From contig NZ_JHQS01000056.1 of assembly GCF_014843845.1 (NCBI RefSeq), positions 124,001 to 188,000 on the forward strand: a stretch of DNA of 64,000 bases, written 5' to 3'. This document shows, in pieces, positions 41,934 through 49,289 of the stretch (the stretch's first letter is position 1; each line of letters starts with the position of its first letter). The position numbers and the translations under genes are program-made. Origin of the DNA: Mesorhizobium amorphae (GTDB lineage: Bacteria; Pseudomonadota; Alphaproteobacteria; Rhizobiales; Rhizobiaceae). Under the pieces are notes generated by a model that was not told the origin of the DNA, made no database searches, and was given only the letters and a program-made list of their open reading frames with translations.

Positions 41934-42956
41934 CTATCCACCCAAAGGAGGATGTGGTTCCCCAAAGAAGCTGAATTGTCCGCGCCCGCCCGACTTGCTG
42001 CGGTAGAGCGCGGTATCGGCTTTCTGCAGCAGTTCGTCGCGGCCCAGGGCATCGCCAGGCGCCAGCGCGATGCCGATGCTGACGCCGACGACGACCGGGC
42101 TGTCGGCGACCGTGAAGGGCGACTGGAAACGCTCGACGATGCGCCGGGCAAGCGCCGACACATCCGTCTGTCCGGTAATCCCGGTCTGGATGATGGCGAA
42201 TTCGTCGCCGCCGAGACGCGCGACCGTATCGTTGTCGCGCACCGCGGCGCGCAGCCGGCCGGCCACGTCGATCAGCAATCTGTCGCCGGCCTTGTGGCCG
42301 AAATTGTCGTTGACCGGTTTGAAATTGTCGAGGTCGAGGTAGTGCACGGCCATCAGGGCGCCGCGCCTGGCAAGGGCAAGCGCGCCGTGCAACCGGTCGG
42401 AAAACAGCATGCGGTTGGGCAGGTCGGTCAGCGCGTCATGATGCGCCATATGCGCGATCGTGGCCTGGTTGCGGCGCTGTTCGGTGACGTCGAAATAGGT
42501 GGTGACGAAGCCGCCGCCCTCGATCGGCATGCCGCGCACCTCGACGATGGTTCCGTTCGGCCGGGTGCGTTCGTAGACATGCGCCTCGCGCTGCCTGACG
42601 AGGGCGAGGCGGCGCGCGACATGCATCTCGATATCGCCCGGTCCGTACTCGCCACGCTCGGCATTGAAGCGAAACAGCGTCTCCATCGAGGGGTAGCCAT
42701 TGGCAAAAAGCTCGTCGGGATAGTCGAGCAAGGCGCGTTGCCGCTGATTGCAGACGACCATGTTGAGATCCTGGTCGAACAGCGAAACGCCGCCCGGGAA
42801 ATTGTCGATCACGGCCTCCAGCAGCCGGATCCGCTCGCGCGAATGCTCGATCAGCTGGCCCATCCGCCCGATCGCTTCGGCCAGGCCCGGCAGGCCGGGC
42901 CCTGACGGCTCGGCCACCTCGAACGCATTCGCCAGGATACGTGACACCTTCGGCAT
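41934..42956 (-). CDS. PAS-GGDEF diguanylate cyclase
   Basis: Cytosolic signalling enzyme of 340 residues. A coiled N-terminal stretch precedes a PAS-type sensor (about 45-160, LLEAVIDNFPGGVSLFDQDL...), and a GGDEF domain (about 170-335) follows. The active site RLGGDEFA is intact and the upstream DALTDLPNR and LDLDNFKPVND motifs are present, so c-di-GMP synthesis is expected. An RxxD inhibitory site is not obvious. No EAL domain. A shorter start is possible, but conservation of the N-terminal helix favours ATG 42956. Standing alone, it may tie to the nearby exopolysaccharide functions. Confidence 0.88.
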   Translation of the reverse strand: MPKVSRILANAFEVAEPSGPGLPGLAEAIGRMGQLIEHSRERIRLLEAVIDNFPGGVSLFDQDLNMVVCNQRQRALLDYPDELFANGYPSMETLFRFNAERGEYGPGDIEMHVARRLALVRQREAHVYERTRPNGTIVEVRGMPIEGGGFVTTYFDVTEQRRNQATIAHMAHHDALTDLPNRMLFSDRLHGALALARRGALMAVHYLDLDNFKPVNDNFGHKAGDRLLIDVAGRLRAAVRDNDTVARLGGDEFAIIQTGITGQTDVSALARRIVERFQSPFTVADSPVVVGVSIGIALAPGDALGRDELLQKADTALYRSKSGGRGQFSFFGEPHPPLGG

Positions 42957-43200
42957 CGGCCGCTGACCCCCTCAGCAATTTTCCGAAATATGCGGCGACG
43001 CTAATATGGAACGATTGCCATCGGATTAACGGCTGGCCCGCGCCTGGTTTTGCGGAGGCAGGTTGGTCGCCTCATCGGGCGCGGCCATGGCCTTTGGGTC
43101 TTTTGGTCGATGCCATGGGGACCTTTGGCCAAGGACTTCTGAATTCAGGAACCAAGCACAGGCGGGACCGTTCCCCAACCACATCAATCAGGAGGAGCTC

Positions 43201-43293
43201 ATGGAACGCAGCGTCCACGAGGCGCGGTGGATACTTGCGCCTGTCTTCGCCTTGGGCGTCGTCTTTGTCACTGCCGGAATCCTGTTCGGCTAG
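43201..43293 (+). CDS. 30-residue single-helix membrane peptide
   Basis: A short ORF with a strong ribosome-binding site (GGAGGAG at 43191-43197). The peptide MERSVHEARWILAPVFALGV... has a polar N-terminus and one hydrophobic helix (about 10-29) ending GILFG. The clean start signal, compact helix and downstream GC hairpin argue that it is a real small membrane protein. Function unknown. Confidence 0.55.
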   Translation: MERSVHEARWILAPVFALGVVFVTAGILFG

Positions 43294-43400
43294 AGGATCA
43301 TCCCGGTTCGGAAAAGATCCATGCTCAAACAAGGAAGATAGCGCCAGGGAACAATTGCCAGCCACCCGCCGAGAACGTCCCTTCATCGGCGGAAGGCCGA

Positions 43401-43432
43401 CCCCGCCGCCTTTCTCCGTGAAGGCGGCGGGG
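43401..43432 (+). terminator. GC-rich hairpin after the small membrane peptide
   Basis: CCCCGCCGCCTT and AAGGCGGCGGGG pair in a 12-bp stem with an 8-base loop, 108 bases after the 30-residue ORF. The tail CTTCGGTTT is only partly T-rich. Confidence 0.55.
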
Positions 43433-43482
43433 CTTCGGTTTGGGAGGCCATCCTAACCTTAGAAGACCGCGTCAGACGCAAG

Positions 43483-43517
43483 AAGGCCCGCCGTACCGAA
43501 CGTGCGGCGGGCCTTTT
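43483..43517. terminator. Bidirectional terminator
   Basis: AAGGCCCGCCG and CGGCGGGCCTT form the stem, with TTTT after it on the plus strand and TTCTT on the minus strand. It lies 17 bases beyond the stop of the minus-strand repeat protein gene and probably ends that transcript. Confidence 0.8.
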
Positions 43518-43533
43518 CGTGGTGCTGGCCGGA

Positions 43534-44286
43534 TCAGGTCAGGATCAGGACGATCTCGTAACTGTCCGGATCGACGATGACGATGCGGCCGTCGGCAAGC
43601 ACGAAATACATGTAGGTTTCGTATGCCGGGACGATCTTGATGATGCGCGCCGGCAAGCGGTGCAGCCGCACCTTCTCCCGCGGCACCTCGATGCCCACCG
43701 AAATGTCGAAGTCGACACGCGCCACCGGAGCGACGTTCGTCTCGCGAATGATCTGCGTGACCTCGGTCTTCTGCTCGACGGTCACATTGCTGATCGACGC
43801 GGTCGAGCCCTGGTCGGTCTGGGTCGAAGCCTTGCCCTGCGCCTGTTCGTCGGTCTGGACCTTGGCCTTGCCCTCAGCCTGCTGGTCGGTCGTGGCGCCA
43901 GCCTTGCCCTCGGCCTGCTCTTCAGTTGTTGCGCCGGCCTTGCCTTGTGCCTGTTCGTCGGTCTTCAGTCTGGGCTTGCCTTGAGCCTGCTCCTCGGTGG
44001 TGGCGCCGGCCTTGCCTTGTGCCTGTTCGTCGGTCTTCAGCCTGGGCTTGCCTTGAGCCTGCTCCTCGGTGCTGGCGCCGGCCTTGCCGTGCGCCTGCTC
44101 ATCGGTCTTCTTGGCCTTGCCCTGGGCTTGCTCGCCGGCCTTGCCGCCCTGCTGGCAGTCCGCTGCGCCGGCTTCGCAATTGGCGCCACCGCTTGGCTGG
44201 ACCTCGGCGGGCGTCTGCGTCTGGGCCATGGCAGCGCCACAGCCGACGCCGAGTGCGAGCATGCTTGTAATCAGAAGATGTTTCAT
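43534..44286 (-). CDS. Exported DUF1236-type protein with expanded 24-residue repeats
   Basis: Protein of 250 residues. The signal peptide is cleaved near AMA-Q (about 21). A central region (about 45-160) is built of TDEQAQGKAG-type units; in its middle a 24-residue block ending QAQGKPRLK is repeated almost exactly (72-bp DNA repeats around 43920-44070). The C-terminal DUF1236 domain (about 165-250) ends YFVLADGRIVIVDPDSYEIV. ATG 44286 is chosen over the in-frame TTG 44289; GGAG lies upstream. DUF1236 proteins are periplasmic or surface proteins of rhizobia without known function. Repeat number probably varies between strains. Confidence 0.72.
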   Translation of the reverse strand: MKHLLITSMLALGVGCGAAMAQTQTPAEVQPSGGANCEAGAADCQQGGKAGEQAQGKAKKTDEQAHGKAGASTEEQAQGKPRLKTDEQAQGKAGATTEEQAQGKPRLKTDEQAQGKAGATTEEQAEGKAGATTDQQAEGKAKVQTDEQAQGKASTQTDQGSTASISNVTVEQKTEVTQIIRETNVAPVARVDFDISVGIEVPREKVRLHRLPARIIKIVPAYETYMYFVLADGRIVIVDPDSYEIVLILT

Positions 44287-44512
44287 CAAAAGTCTCCTCG
44301 AAAGTGTCGTCCTTTCGTTGGGTTAACTTCGACTCGTGGCCTTTGTTCCGGGCTGATCTGCCCCAGCTGGCAAAGCGGAATTGTCGCGTCGAGGAGCCGA
44401 AAAATGGGAGGAACAAGCCCCATGCAGTGGCGTTTACGACTGAGGCGACCCGGTCGCGAATGGCCCCAGGCCGCGTGACGCAAGTGGCCGCTGCAACCAA
44501 AAGGAGATGGTC

Positions 44513-44812
44513 ATGAGACTGCATCTTGCAACCGCCGCCGCTGGCGTTCTGCTGCTCGCAGGGGTGGGCGCCGCGGCTGCCCAGGACATCATCATCCAGC
44601 CTGAACAGGAAACGGTCATTCGGGAATATGTGCAAAAGCAGCCCCTGGCGTCGGTTACTCTTCCCGGCGTGGAGTTCAATATCGGTAGCGCACTTCCCGA
44701 CACGGTCGAACTCTATGAAGTTCCCAACGTCAAATACCGCTATGTCGTCGTCGACAACCAGACCGTGCTTGTCGACCCCGGCACACGCAAGATCGTCAAG
44801 ATCATTCAGTGA
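44513..44812 (+). CDS. Small exported DUF1236 protein
   Basis: Protein of 99 residues with a signal peptide (cleavage near AAA-Q, about 23) and a single DUF1236 module. The module reads ETVIREYVQKQPLASV...GSALPDTVELYEVPNVKYRYVVVDNQTVLVDPGTRKIVKII. It is a close relative of the gene at 47444. AAGGAG at 44501-44506 abuts the in-frame ATG 44507, so ATG 44513, six bases away, is the better start. It is divergent from the repeat-containing DUF1236 gene, which shares the 226-base promoter region. Confidence 0.75.
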   Translation: MRLHLATAAAGVLLLAGVGAAAAQDIIIQPEQETVIREYVQKQPLASVTLPGVEFNIGSALPDTVELYEVPNVKYRYVVVDNQTVLVDPGTRKIVKIIQ

Positions 44813-45020
44813 CCTGTTTGGGACTGGCTCGCCGCTTGCCGGAGCGGCGGACCGGCCGTGCCGTATTATTTCGTGACTAGTATAGGCCCGTATAAGCAGG
44901 AACCTTCCTTGGCACCACACGTTGCCGCGTCTGACTTGGTGCTGCCTTGTTGATAGGCAGCATGGTCCAGCGAAGCGGCGAGGCGACAACATGCATGGGC
45001 TGGGGAGGAGGCAAGGTATT

Positions 45021-45242
45021 ATGTCGAAACGTGAAATAGGAACGTCCCCCGCATTGGGGATGCGCGTCGCTGACCTGAGGGCCAGGATGCGCAGCGCAAG
45101 TATCACCGAGCATGAGATGAGAACCTTCCAGAAGGTCGCGGCCATCATGGGTGATGGCGAAGGCTCCCTACGCATCGACGCCGACGATCTGATCGCGGCG
45201 TCCTTCGTCACCCAAGGGGCGGGCGATCACTCCCTGAATTGA
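45021..45242 (+). CDS. Hypothetical protein, 73 residues
   Basis: Not recognised. A soluble, mostly helical small protein: MSKREIGTSPALGMRVADLRARM, then ITEHEMRTFQKVAAIMGDGEGSLRIDADDLIAASF. A GGGGAGGAGGCAAGG tract precedes ATG 45021. An in-frame extension to 44922 is poorly supported. Followed by a hairpin between convergent genes. Confidence 0.55.
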   Translation: MSKREIGTSPALGMRVADLRARMRSASITEHEMRTFQKVAAIMGDGEGSLRIDADDLIAASFVTQGAGDHSLN

Positions 45243-45291
45243 AATCCCCCGGCCCGAACCGGTCGAAAAAATCGCGCACAACGGTCTATTG

Positions 45292-45321
45292 AGCATCAGC
45301 GCAGGTAAAGGCGCTGATGCT
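45292..45321. terminator. Hairpin between convergent genes
   Basis: AGCATCAGCGC and GCGCTGATGCT make a perfect 11-bp stem around an 8-base loop, midway between a plus-strand small gene and the minus-strand glycosyltransferase. No T-run on either side. Confidence 0.5.
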
Positions 45322-45339
45322 TGATGCCCGCGTGCGCCT

Positions 45340-46338
45340 TCAACTGTGGCCGACAAAGGCCGGGATGCGCTCGACGTCGTCCCTCACCAGACCAGCCGCC
45401 AGGCTGATCTGGCCGACGAACACCAGCGCGTTGAAGACAAGCCCGACGATCACGGCCAAGGGTACCTGCCACGCCGGCATGCCGGTGCGCGGAGCCTGCA
45501 GCGCGATACGCAGGCTGGCGCGCCAGGATGCCGAAGCCCAGCGGCGCATGGCCTTGAAAACGCGCCGTGGCCGCGAGGCGGATTTCAGCGCGGCATATTT
45601 GCGGTCCGCGTCGCGACCGGTGACCAGCGCGCGCCACAACAGGAAGCGCCAACCGCGCGGCGGATAGTGGCTGGCCAGCGCCTCGGACTTGACCAGGTCG
45701 TGGCCTTCCGCTCGCAGTTGCCGGTCGAGCAGCGTGCACGACACCTTGAAGCCGTTGTTGTTCGGAAATGGATGGCTGGCGAGCCAGCTTCGCTGGATGG
45801 CGCAATTGTTGGCGTTCATGGCGCGCTTGGCGGCAAAGCGCCGATCATGGTCGCGAAGCGGAAAGATCCATAGCAGCGCGAATGTCCGCGAGGCAAAGTC
45901 GTCATGCTCGAGATAGGTGTGGCCGTTCACGGCGACGGTCCGCGGGTCCTCAAACGGCTTCAGCAGGGCCGGCAGCCAGCCTGGCTGAGCGACGGTGTCG
46001 GAATCGCAGAGCACGACGATGTCGCCCGTCGCCTGGGCGATCCCCTCGTTCTTCAGCTCGTAATAGCGCCCGCCGGGCAGGGCGGCGAAGCTGAGGGCCG
46101 GCGCGAGTTCCGGCACCGCGTCTTCGATCCGGCGGCGCAACAGCGGCGTGTCGCCGGCCTCTCCGGCATGAACGAAAATCACCTGTCTGGCGATGTATCC
46201 CAGGCCGGCCGCGGCCTTGATCTCGCGCGAAAGCGCGGCGAGGCCGGCGCCGACCTCGTCCCAGTCGATCGTGCCAGCATTTTCCATTTCGACAATGATC
46301 GAATAGCTCTCGCGTTGCATGAACTGGCCCGTTTGCAT
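45340..46338 (-). CDS. Glycosyltransferase family 2, membrane-associated
   Basis: Transferase of 332 residues. GT-A features are YSIIVEMENAG at the start, an acidic DxD-type motif IVVLCDSDTVAQPGW, and NNNGFKVSCTLLDRQLRAEGHDL, where the acceptor loop is expected. A C-terminal hydrophobic helix (about 290-315, VPLAVIVGLVFNALVFVGQISL) should anchor it. Start uncertain: ATG 46338 has GAGGG just upstream, while 46356 and 46320 are alternatives. It is isolated from other glycan genes and divergent from a small exported protein. Confidence 0.75.
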   Translation of the reverse strand: MQTGQFMQRESYSIIVEMENAGTIDWDEVGAGLAALSREIKAAAGLGYIARQVIFVHAGEAGDTPLLRRRIEDAVPELAPALSFAALPGGRYYELKNEGIAQATGDIVVLCDSDTVAQPGWLPALLKPFEDPRTVAVNGHTYLEHDDFASRTFALLWIFPLRDHDRRFAAKRAMNANNCAIQRSWLASHPFPNNNGFKVSCTLLDRQLRAEGHDLVKSEALASHYPPRGWRFLLWRALVTGRDADRKYAALKSASRPRRVFKAMRRWASASWRASLRIALQAPRTGMPAWQVPLAVIVGLVFNALVFVGQISLAAGLVRDDVERIPAFVGHS

Positions 46339-46490
46339 TTCCCTCGGAGCGTGCATCCATAGCTGACTGCACCGGATTTTTGCAGCCCCCTTGCCGAACC
46401 GTCGCAATGTCCGCTTTGCCGCAGGTCGGAACCAATCGCCGCCGACATCCATTCCCGAAGGACAAGCCTTGCAGGAAAGGAGTTGGAACC

Positions 46491-46799
46491 ATGAAACCAC
46501 TCTTGCCATGCGCTTTGTTGCTGGCGCTCGCCGGACCGGCGGCCGCGCAGACCGACGACCAGACGAATGCCCGGACGCCGGGCGGACCGTGCCAGGCCGA
46601 GCCGCAAGGTCAGAACGACGACCAGAAGCCGTCGACGACCAGTGGCGGCAATGGCGGCCTGACCGGCAAGCTCGAACCTTGCGGCGGCGTGCTGCAGCCG
46701 CCGCCCACCGGCGACCAGGGCATGGCCCAGCCGGCGCCGAATGAGGGCAGGACGCCTGTGATCAGGCCCGACGAGGTGCCGGCGCAGCCGAAGCAATAG
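46491..46799 (+). CDS. Small exported Pro/Gln-rich protein
   Basis: Protein of 102 residues with a signal peptide (KPLLPCALLLALAGPAAA-Q, cleavage about 20). The mature part is disordered-looking, rich in Pro, Gln, Gly and Asp, with two cysteines (PGGPCQAE and EPCGG). AAAGGAG before ATG 46491 is a strong start signal. Its makeup resembles many short periplasmic hypothetical proteins of rhizobia; function unknown. Confidence 0.62.
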   Translation: MKPLLPCALLLALAGPAAAQTDDQTNARTPGGPCQAEPQGQNDDQKPSTTSGGNGGLTGKLEPCGGVLQPPPTGDQGMAQPAPNEGRTPVIRPDEVPAQPKQ

Positions 46800-46812
46800 C
46801 AACGGCCCCAGG

Positions 46813-47136
46813 TCACGGCACGGGGCGATTCCGCTCAGCTCGGCTGCGCACGCTTCTCGTCTTGGCTTGCCGCAGCACGGTGACGGGATCGACGCCTGTC
46901 CACACTATGCCTGCTGCTTCGGCAAATCCCATGAAGGCCCGCCGCGCCTGGTCGGCCGTGAGATGTCCGGCGCGCGCCGCCTCGCAGGCCCTGATGGCGG
47001 TGGCGTAGACCAGACCGCGCCGCGCCGCCGGCCATTCCTTCAGAAAATTCTGCATCTCGGCCAGCGAAGCGATTTCGCGCTTGAAGCCGGCACCGACGGC
47101 AATTGTCAGCGGAGCATGGAAAGGCATGTCGTTCAT
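46813..47136 (-). CDS. DUF982-domain protein
   Basis: Protein of 107 residues with a DUF982 core (about 12-85): LAEMQNFLKEWPAARRGLVYATAIRACEAARAG followed by a small beta/helix part. DUF982 proteins are short, numerous in rhizobia and of unknown function. A second member is at 56099-56386. GGGAGG eight bases upstream sets ATG 47136. An 11-bp stem-loop lies in the leader right before that site. The C-terminal tail is basic (RSVRSRAERNRPVP). Confidence 0.72.
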   Translation of the reverse strand: MNDMPFHAPLTIAVGAGFKREIASLAEMQNFLKEWPAARRGLVYATAIRACEAARAGHLTADQARRAFMGFAEAAGIVWTGVDPVTVLRQAKTRSVRSRAERNRPVP

Positions 47137-47154
47137 GTGGAGAACCTCCCTGAT

Positions 47155-47187
47155 GGACCGGCCCTTCAATGCAAATAGGGCCGGTCC
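47155..47187 (-). promoter_or_regulatory. Stem-loop in the DUF982 gene leader
   Basis: GGACCGGCCCT and AGGGCCGGTCC form a perfect 11-bp stem with an 11-base A/T-rich loop, 18 bases upstream of the DUF982 ATG and just ahead of its GGGAGG site. It could act as an operator dyad or as an RNA structure controlling translation. The rest of the 307-base gap holds the promoter of the next DUF1236 gene. Confidence 0.5.
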
Positions 47188-47443
47188 GGTTCCCGTTCTG
47201 GCTAAGCGGGATCCGGCGAGGTGCAAGGTGGCTTTGCCAATGGCTGAGACCGACAAACGATCGTCTGGGCACGCAAAGGCCGAGGGCAGAGAGCCGCAAA
47301 CCATAGATCAATTAGTCCCGACTTACGGAACAACAGCGTTGTCGCGGCGTTTGCCTTCAGAGCTCGCCACTTATCGACCTGTGGATGTTTCCGCCAAGGC
47401 GGAGGCGAGGGCGAAGCTCGCCAACACGAAACAGGAGAGAACG

Positions 47444-47767
47444 ATGAAAACCCTGATTCCTTCCGCCGCCGCGCTGCTTCTTCTTGCAGGCGTCGGTGTC
47501 GCTGCCGCTGAGGATGTGATTGTTACAACCCAGCCGCAAGCGGTCGTGATCACGCCAGAAGAAAGGACGGTCATCCGCGAATATGTGCAACGGAACCCGC
47601 TGGCTTCGATAAGCCTTCTCGGCGTCGAGCTTAATATCGGCTCTACTCTGCCCGACACCGTGGAGCTGCGGGAGGTTCCCGACACCAGGTACAGATACAC
47701 GGTCGTCGGCGACCGCACCGTGCTGGTCGACCCCGGCACGCGCAGGGTCGTTGAAGTCATCGAGTGA
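47444..47767 (+). CDS. Small exported DUF1236 protein
   Basis: Protein of 107 residues: signal peptide (KTLIPSAAALLLLAGVGVAAA-E), then the DUF1236 module RTVIREYVQRNPLASISLLGVELNIGSTLPDTVELREVPDTRYRYTVVGDRTVLVDPGTRRVVEVI. It is the closest relative in the window of the 44513 gene, with identical spacing of all motifs. The pair therefore arose by duplication and has since been separated by about 2.6 kb. AGGAGA lies upstream of ATG 47444. Function unknown. Confidence 0.75.
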   Translation: MKTLIPSAAALLLLAGVGVAAAEDVIVTTQPQAVVITPEERTVIREYVQRNPLASISLLGVELNIGSTLPDTVELREVPDTRYRYTVVGDRTVLVDPGTRRVVEVIE

Positions 47768-47836
47768 TGCATGATGCCTGTCCCGCCGTCTTCGGGAGGA
47801 GACGGCGGGCAACGGGTTTGTTCAAGGAGCATTCCC

Positions 47837-48052
47837 ATGTTGCCGCATGTCGAGACCCCCAATTCCACCAATGTCGCGGCCTGTTGCGACAAGCTGCTGG
47901 CCGAGCGAAGCACCAGCTTGCTGTCGATGAAGGAGGCGATCGATGAGCTGCGCCGGCGCACCGGCACAGAGCGCTCCGACGCCGATCTCGCCGGGCTGAT
48001 TACCAAGAAGGCGGCATTGATGGGTGTCGCGGTCCTGTCCAACGACCACTAA
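47837..48052 (+). CDS. Hypothetical protein, 71 residues
   Basis: Not recognised. A soluble helical protein: SMKEAIDELRRRTGTERSDADLAGLITKKAALMGVAVLSNDH forms two predicted helices. AAGGAG eight bases before ATG 47837 is a clear start signal. Located 69 bases after the DUF1236 gene and possibly co-transcribed. Confidence 0.55.
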   Translation: MLPHVETPNSTNVAACCDKLLAERSTSLLSMKEAIDELRRRTGTERSDADLAGLITKKAALMGVAVLSNDH

Positions 48053-48164
48053 AGGAAATCGCGGCGTCGAGCGTGTCTACGCCCCAAGACGCCGGTCGAA
48101 ATATCGGCTAATGTTTTGCCGGGAATTGGACCCATCCGATTTGGACCCAACCACGGAGGCGACA

Positions 48165-48404
48165 GTGACGGACGACAGGCAGGAACGCATTCGCCAGCGG
48201 GCGCACGAAATCTGGGAACAGGCCGGGCGACCCGAGGGCTCGGACATGCAACATTGGGACCAGGCGACAGCCGAGATCGACGGAGCGGCTAAGCCGAAAG
48301 CCAAGGCTGCGCCGAAGAAGGCTGCGGCCGCCAAGTCAGCCAAACCGGCAGCCGCCAAGGCCAAGGCACCCGCCAAGGCCGCCAAGCCAAAAGCCAAGGG
48401 CTGA
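48165..48404 (+). CDS. DUF2934 protein with histone-H1-like Lys/Ala tail
   Basis: Protein of 79 residues. The N-terminal DUF2934 part RIRQRAHEIWEQAGRPEGSDMQHWDQATAEI matches the protein at 9576-9899. The second half is a run of Lys/Ala/Pro motifs (KPKAKAAPKKAAAAKSAKP...) like the C-terminal tails of histone H1 and bacterial H1-like proteins. That suggests nucleic-acid binding (inference). The start is GTG 48165, with GGAGG six bases upstream; earlier in-frame codons lack a ribosome-binding site. Confidence 0.7.
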   Translation: MTDDRQERIRQRAHEIWEQAGRPEGSDMQHWDQATAEIDGAAKPKAKAAPKKAAAAKSAKPAAAKAKAPAKAAKPKAKG

Positions 48405-48615
48405 GCGCCGGCCACCAAATCTCTCTTCAATGACCCATGGGAAATGGATGCGGCGCGGCAGCGCTGTCTCCGGTGGAGATTGGCTGCGTTCATGGAACCT
48501 GCATTGTCGCCCCGTCACGCCGAGATTGCAGCTTACGACGACCCGACCGGCGGGAACCTTTAGGCGTCGCTAAATGTTGTGCTTCCAGCACCAATTTTGG
48601 GCGAAGGAGCACCTC

Positions 48616-48690
48616 ATGAACAACATCATTTGGCTGGTCGGGGCCGTTGTAATCGTCATCGCGATCCTGGGTTTTTTTGGTCTGAGATAG
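48616..48690 (+). CDS. 24-residue conserved membrane peptide
   Basis: ORF of 25 codons with AAGGAG six bases upstream. It encodes MNNIIWLVGAVVIVIAILGF ending FGLR: one hydrophobic helix with a polar start and an Arg end. Short peptides with nearly this sequence recur in rhizobial genomes (recalled, not searched), which supports a real gene. Likely a single-span inner-membrane peptide; function unknown. A perfect 32-bp palindrome follows. Confidence 0.65.
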   Translation: MNNIIWLVGAVVIVIAILGFFGLR

Positions 48691-48754
48691 GCTTGGGCCC
48701 AACGGGCTCTGGCCCGGCCGATTGCGGCTGACCACTCGCCGCTTCAGCGGCAAA

Positions 48755-48786
48755 CAAGCCCACCGGCCTCGAGGCCGGTGGGCTTG
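48755..48786. terminator. 32-bp perfect palindrome between convergent genes
   Basis: CAAGCCCACCGGCCTC and its exact complement abut without a loop, 64 bases after the 24-residue ORF and 42 bases before the convergent gene's stop. No T-run. It probably acts as a bidirectional terminator. Confidence 0.6.
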
Positions 48787-48827
48787 CATTCCGGGCCAGA
48801 CCGACAGCCTTCCGGCCGCTCGGCTCC

Positions 48828-49178
48828 TCACGCCTCCCAGGCATCGCTGGACAGTGCAAAGCGGATGCCGGTCGCCGTCATAGCGAGTTCGCATTCGGTG
48901 ATTGCCCGCAGGTTGCGCAGATAGCGCGCCGCGGTCTGCGGCAGCCAGCCGGCACATGCCTCGACATAGGCGCGGCTGTGGACCAGCGTGCCGGTCGACA
49001 GCCGCTGCTCTTTTTCGGCGATGACTTTCAGGTACTGGCGGATGAAGCGAATGTCCTCGGCGATGTCCTGGCTGGCCATGCGCCAGGCGCCGGCGAGGCG
49101 CTGCCTCTGCTCGGTCGTTGCAGGAGAAATGAGCGGGCGGGAGAGATCGGCGAAGGCGGCGTGATTTGCGGTGTTCAA
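48828..49178 (-). CDS. Hypothetical helical protein, 116 residues
   Basis: Not recognised. A soluble protein, mainly helical: ATTEQRQRLAGAWRMASQDIAEDIRFIRQYLKVIAEKEQRL, then SRAYVEACAGWLPQTAARYLRNLRAITE. The start is TTG 49178 with GAGGGG about six bases upstream. Its promoter region (49180-49250) has several TCGTAC boxes like those around the S24 repressor gene at 54.7 kb, so it may belong to that regulon. Confidence 0.6.
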   Translation of the reverse strand: MNTANHAAFADLSRPLISPATTEQRQRLAGAWRMASQDIAEDIRFIRQYLKVIAEKEQRLSTGTLVHSRAYVEACAGWLPQTAARYLRNLRAITECELAMTATGIRFALSSDAWEA

Positions 49179-49202
49179 GGATATCCCCTCAAAGAGAAGA
49201 TA

Positions 49203-49247
49203 TCGTACTGTACGTACGAATACTGGTCAAGTGCAATTCGTACAATT
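49203..49247. promoter_or_regulatory. TCGTAC boxes upstream of the 116-residue gene
   Basis: TCGTAC at 49203-49208, its inverse GTACGA at 49214-49219 and TTCGTACAAT at 49238-49247 lie within 45 bases just ahead of the TTG start. The same hexamer recurs four times in the S24 repressor promoter near 54.7 kb. Confidence 0.5.
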
Positions 49248-49289
49248 TGAACGAAAGAGATGGATAGAAACCATCGGAATGCCGGCGCC

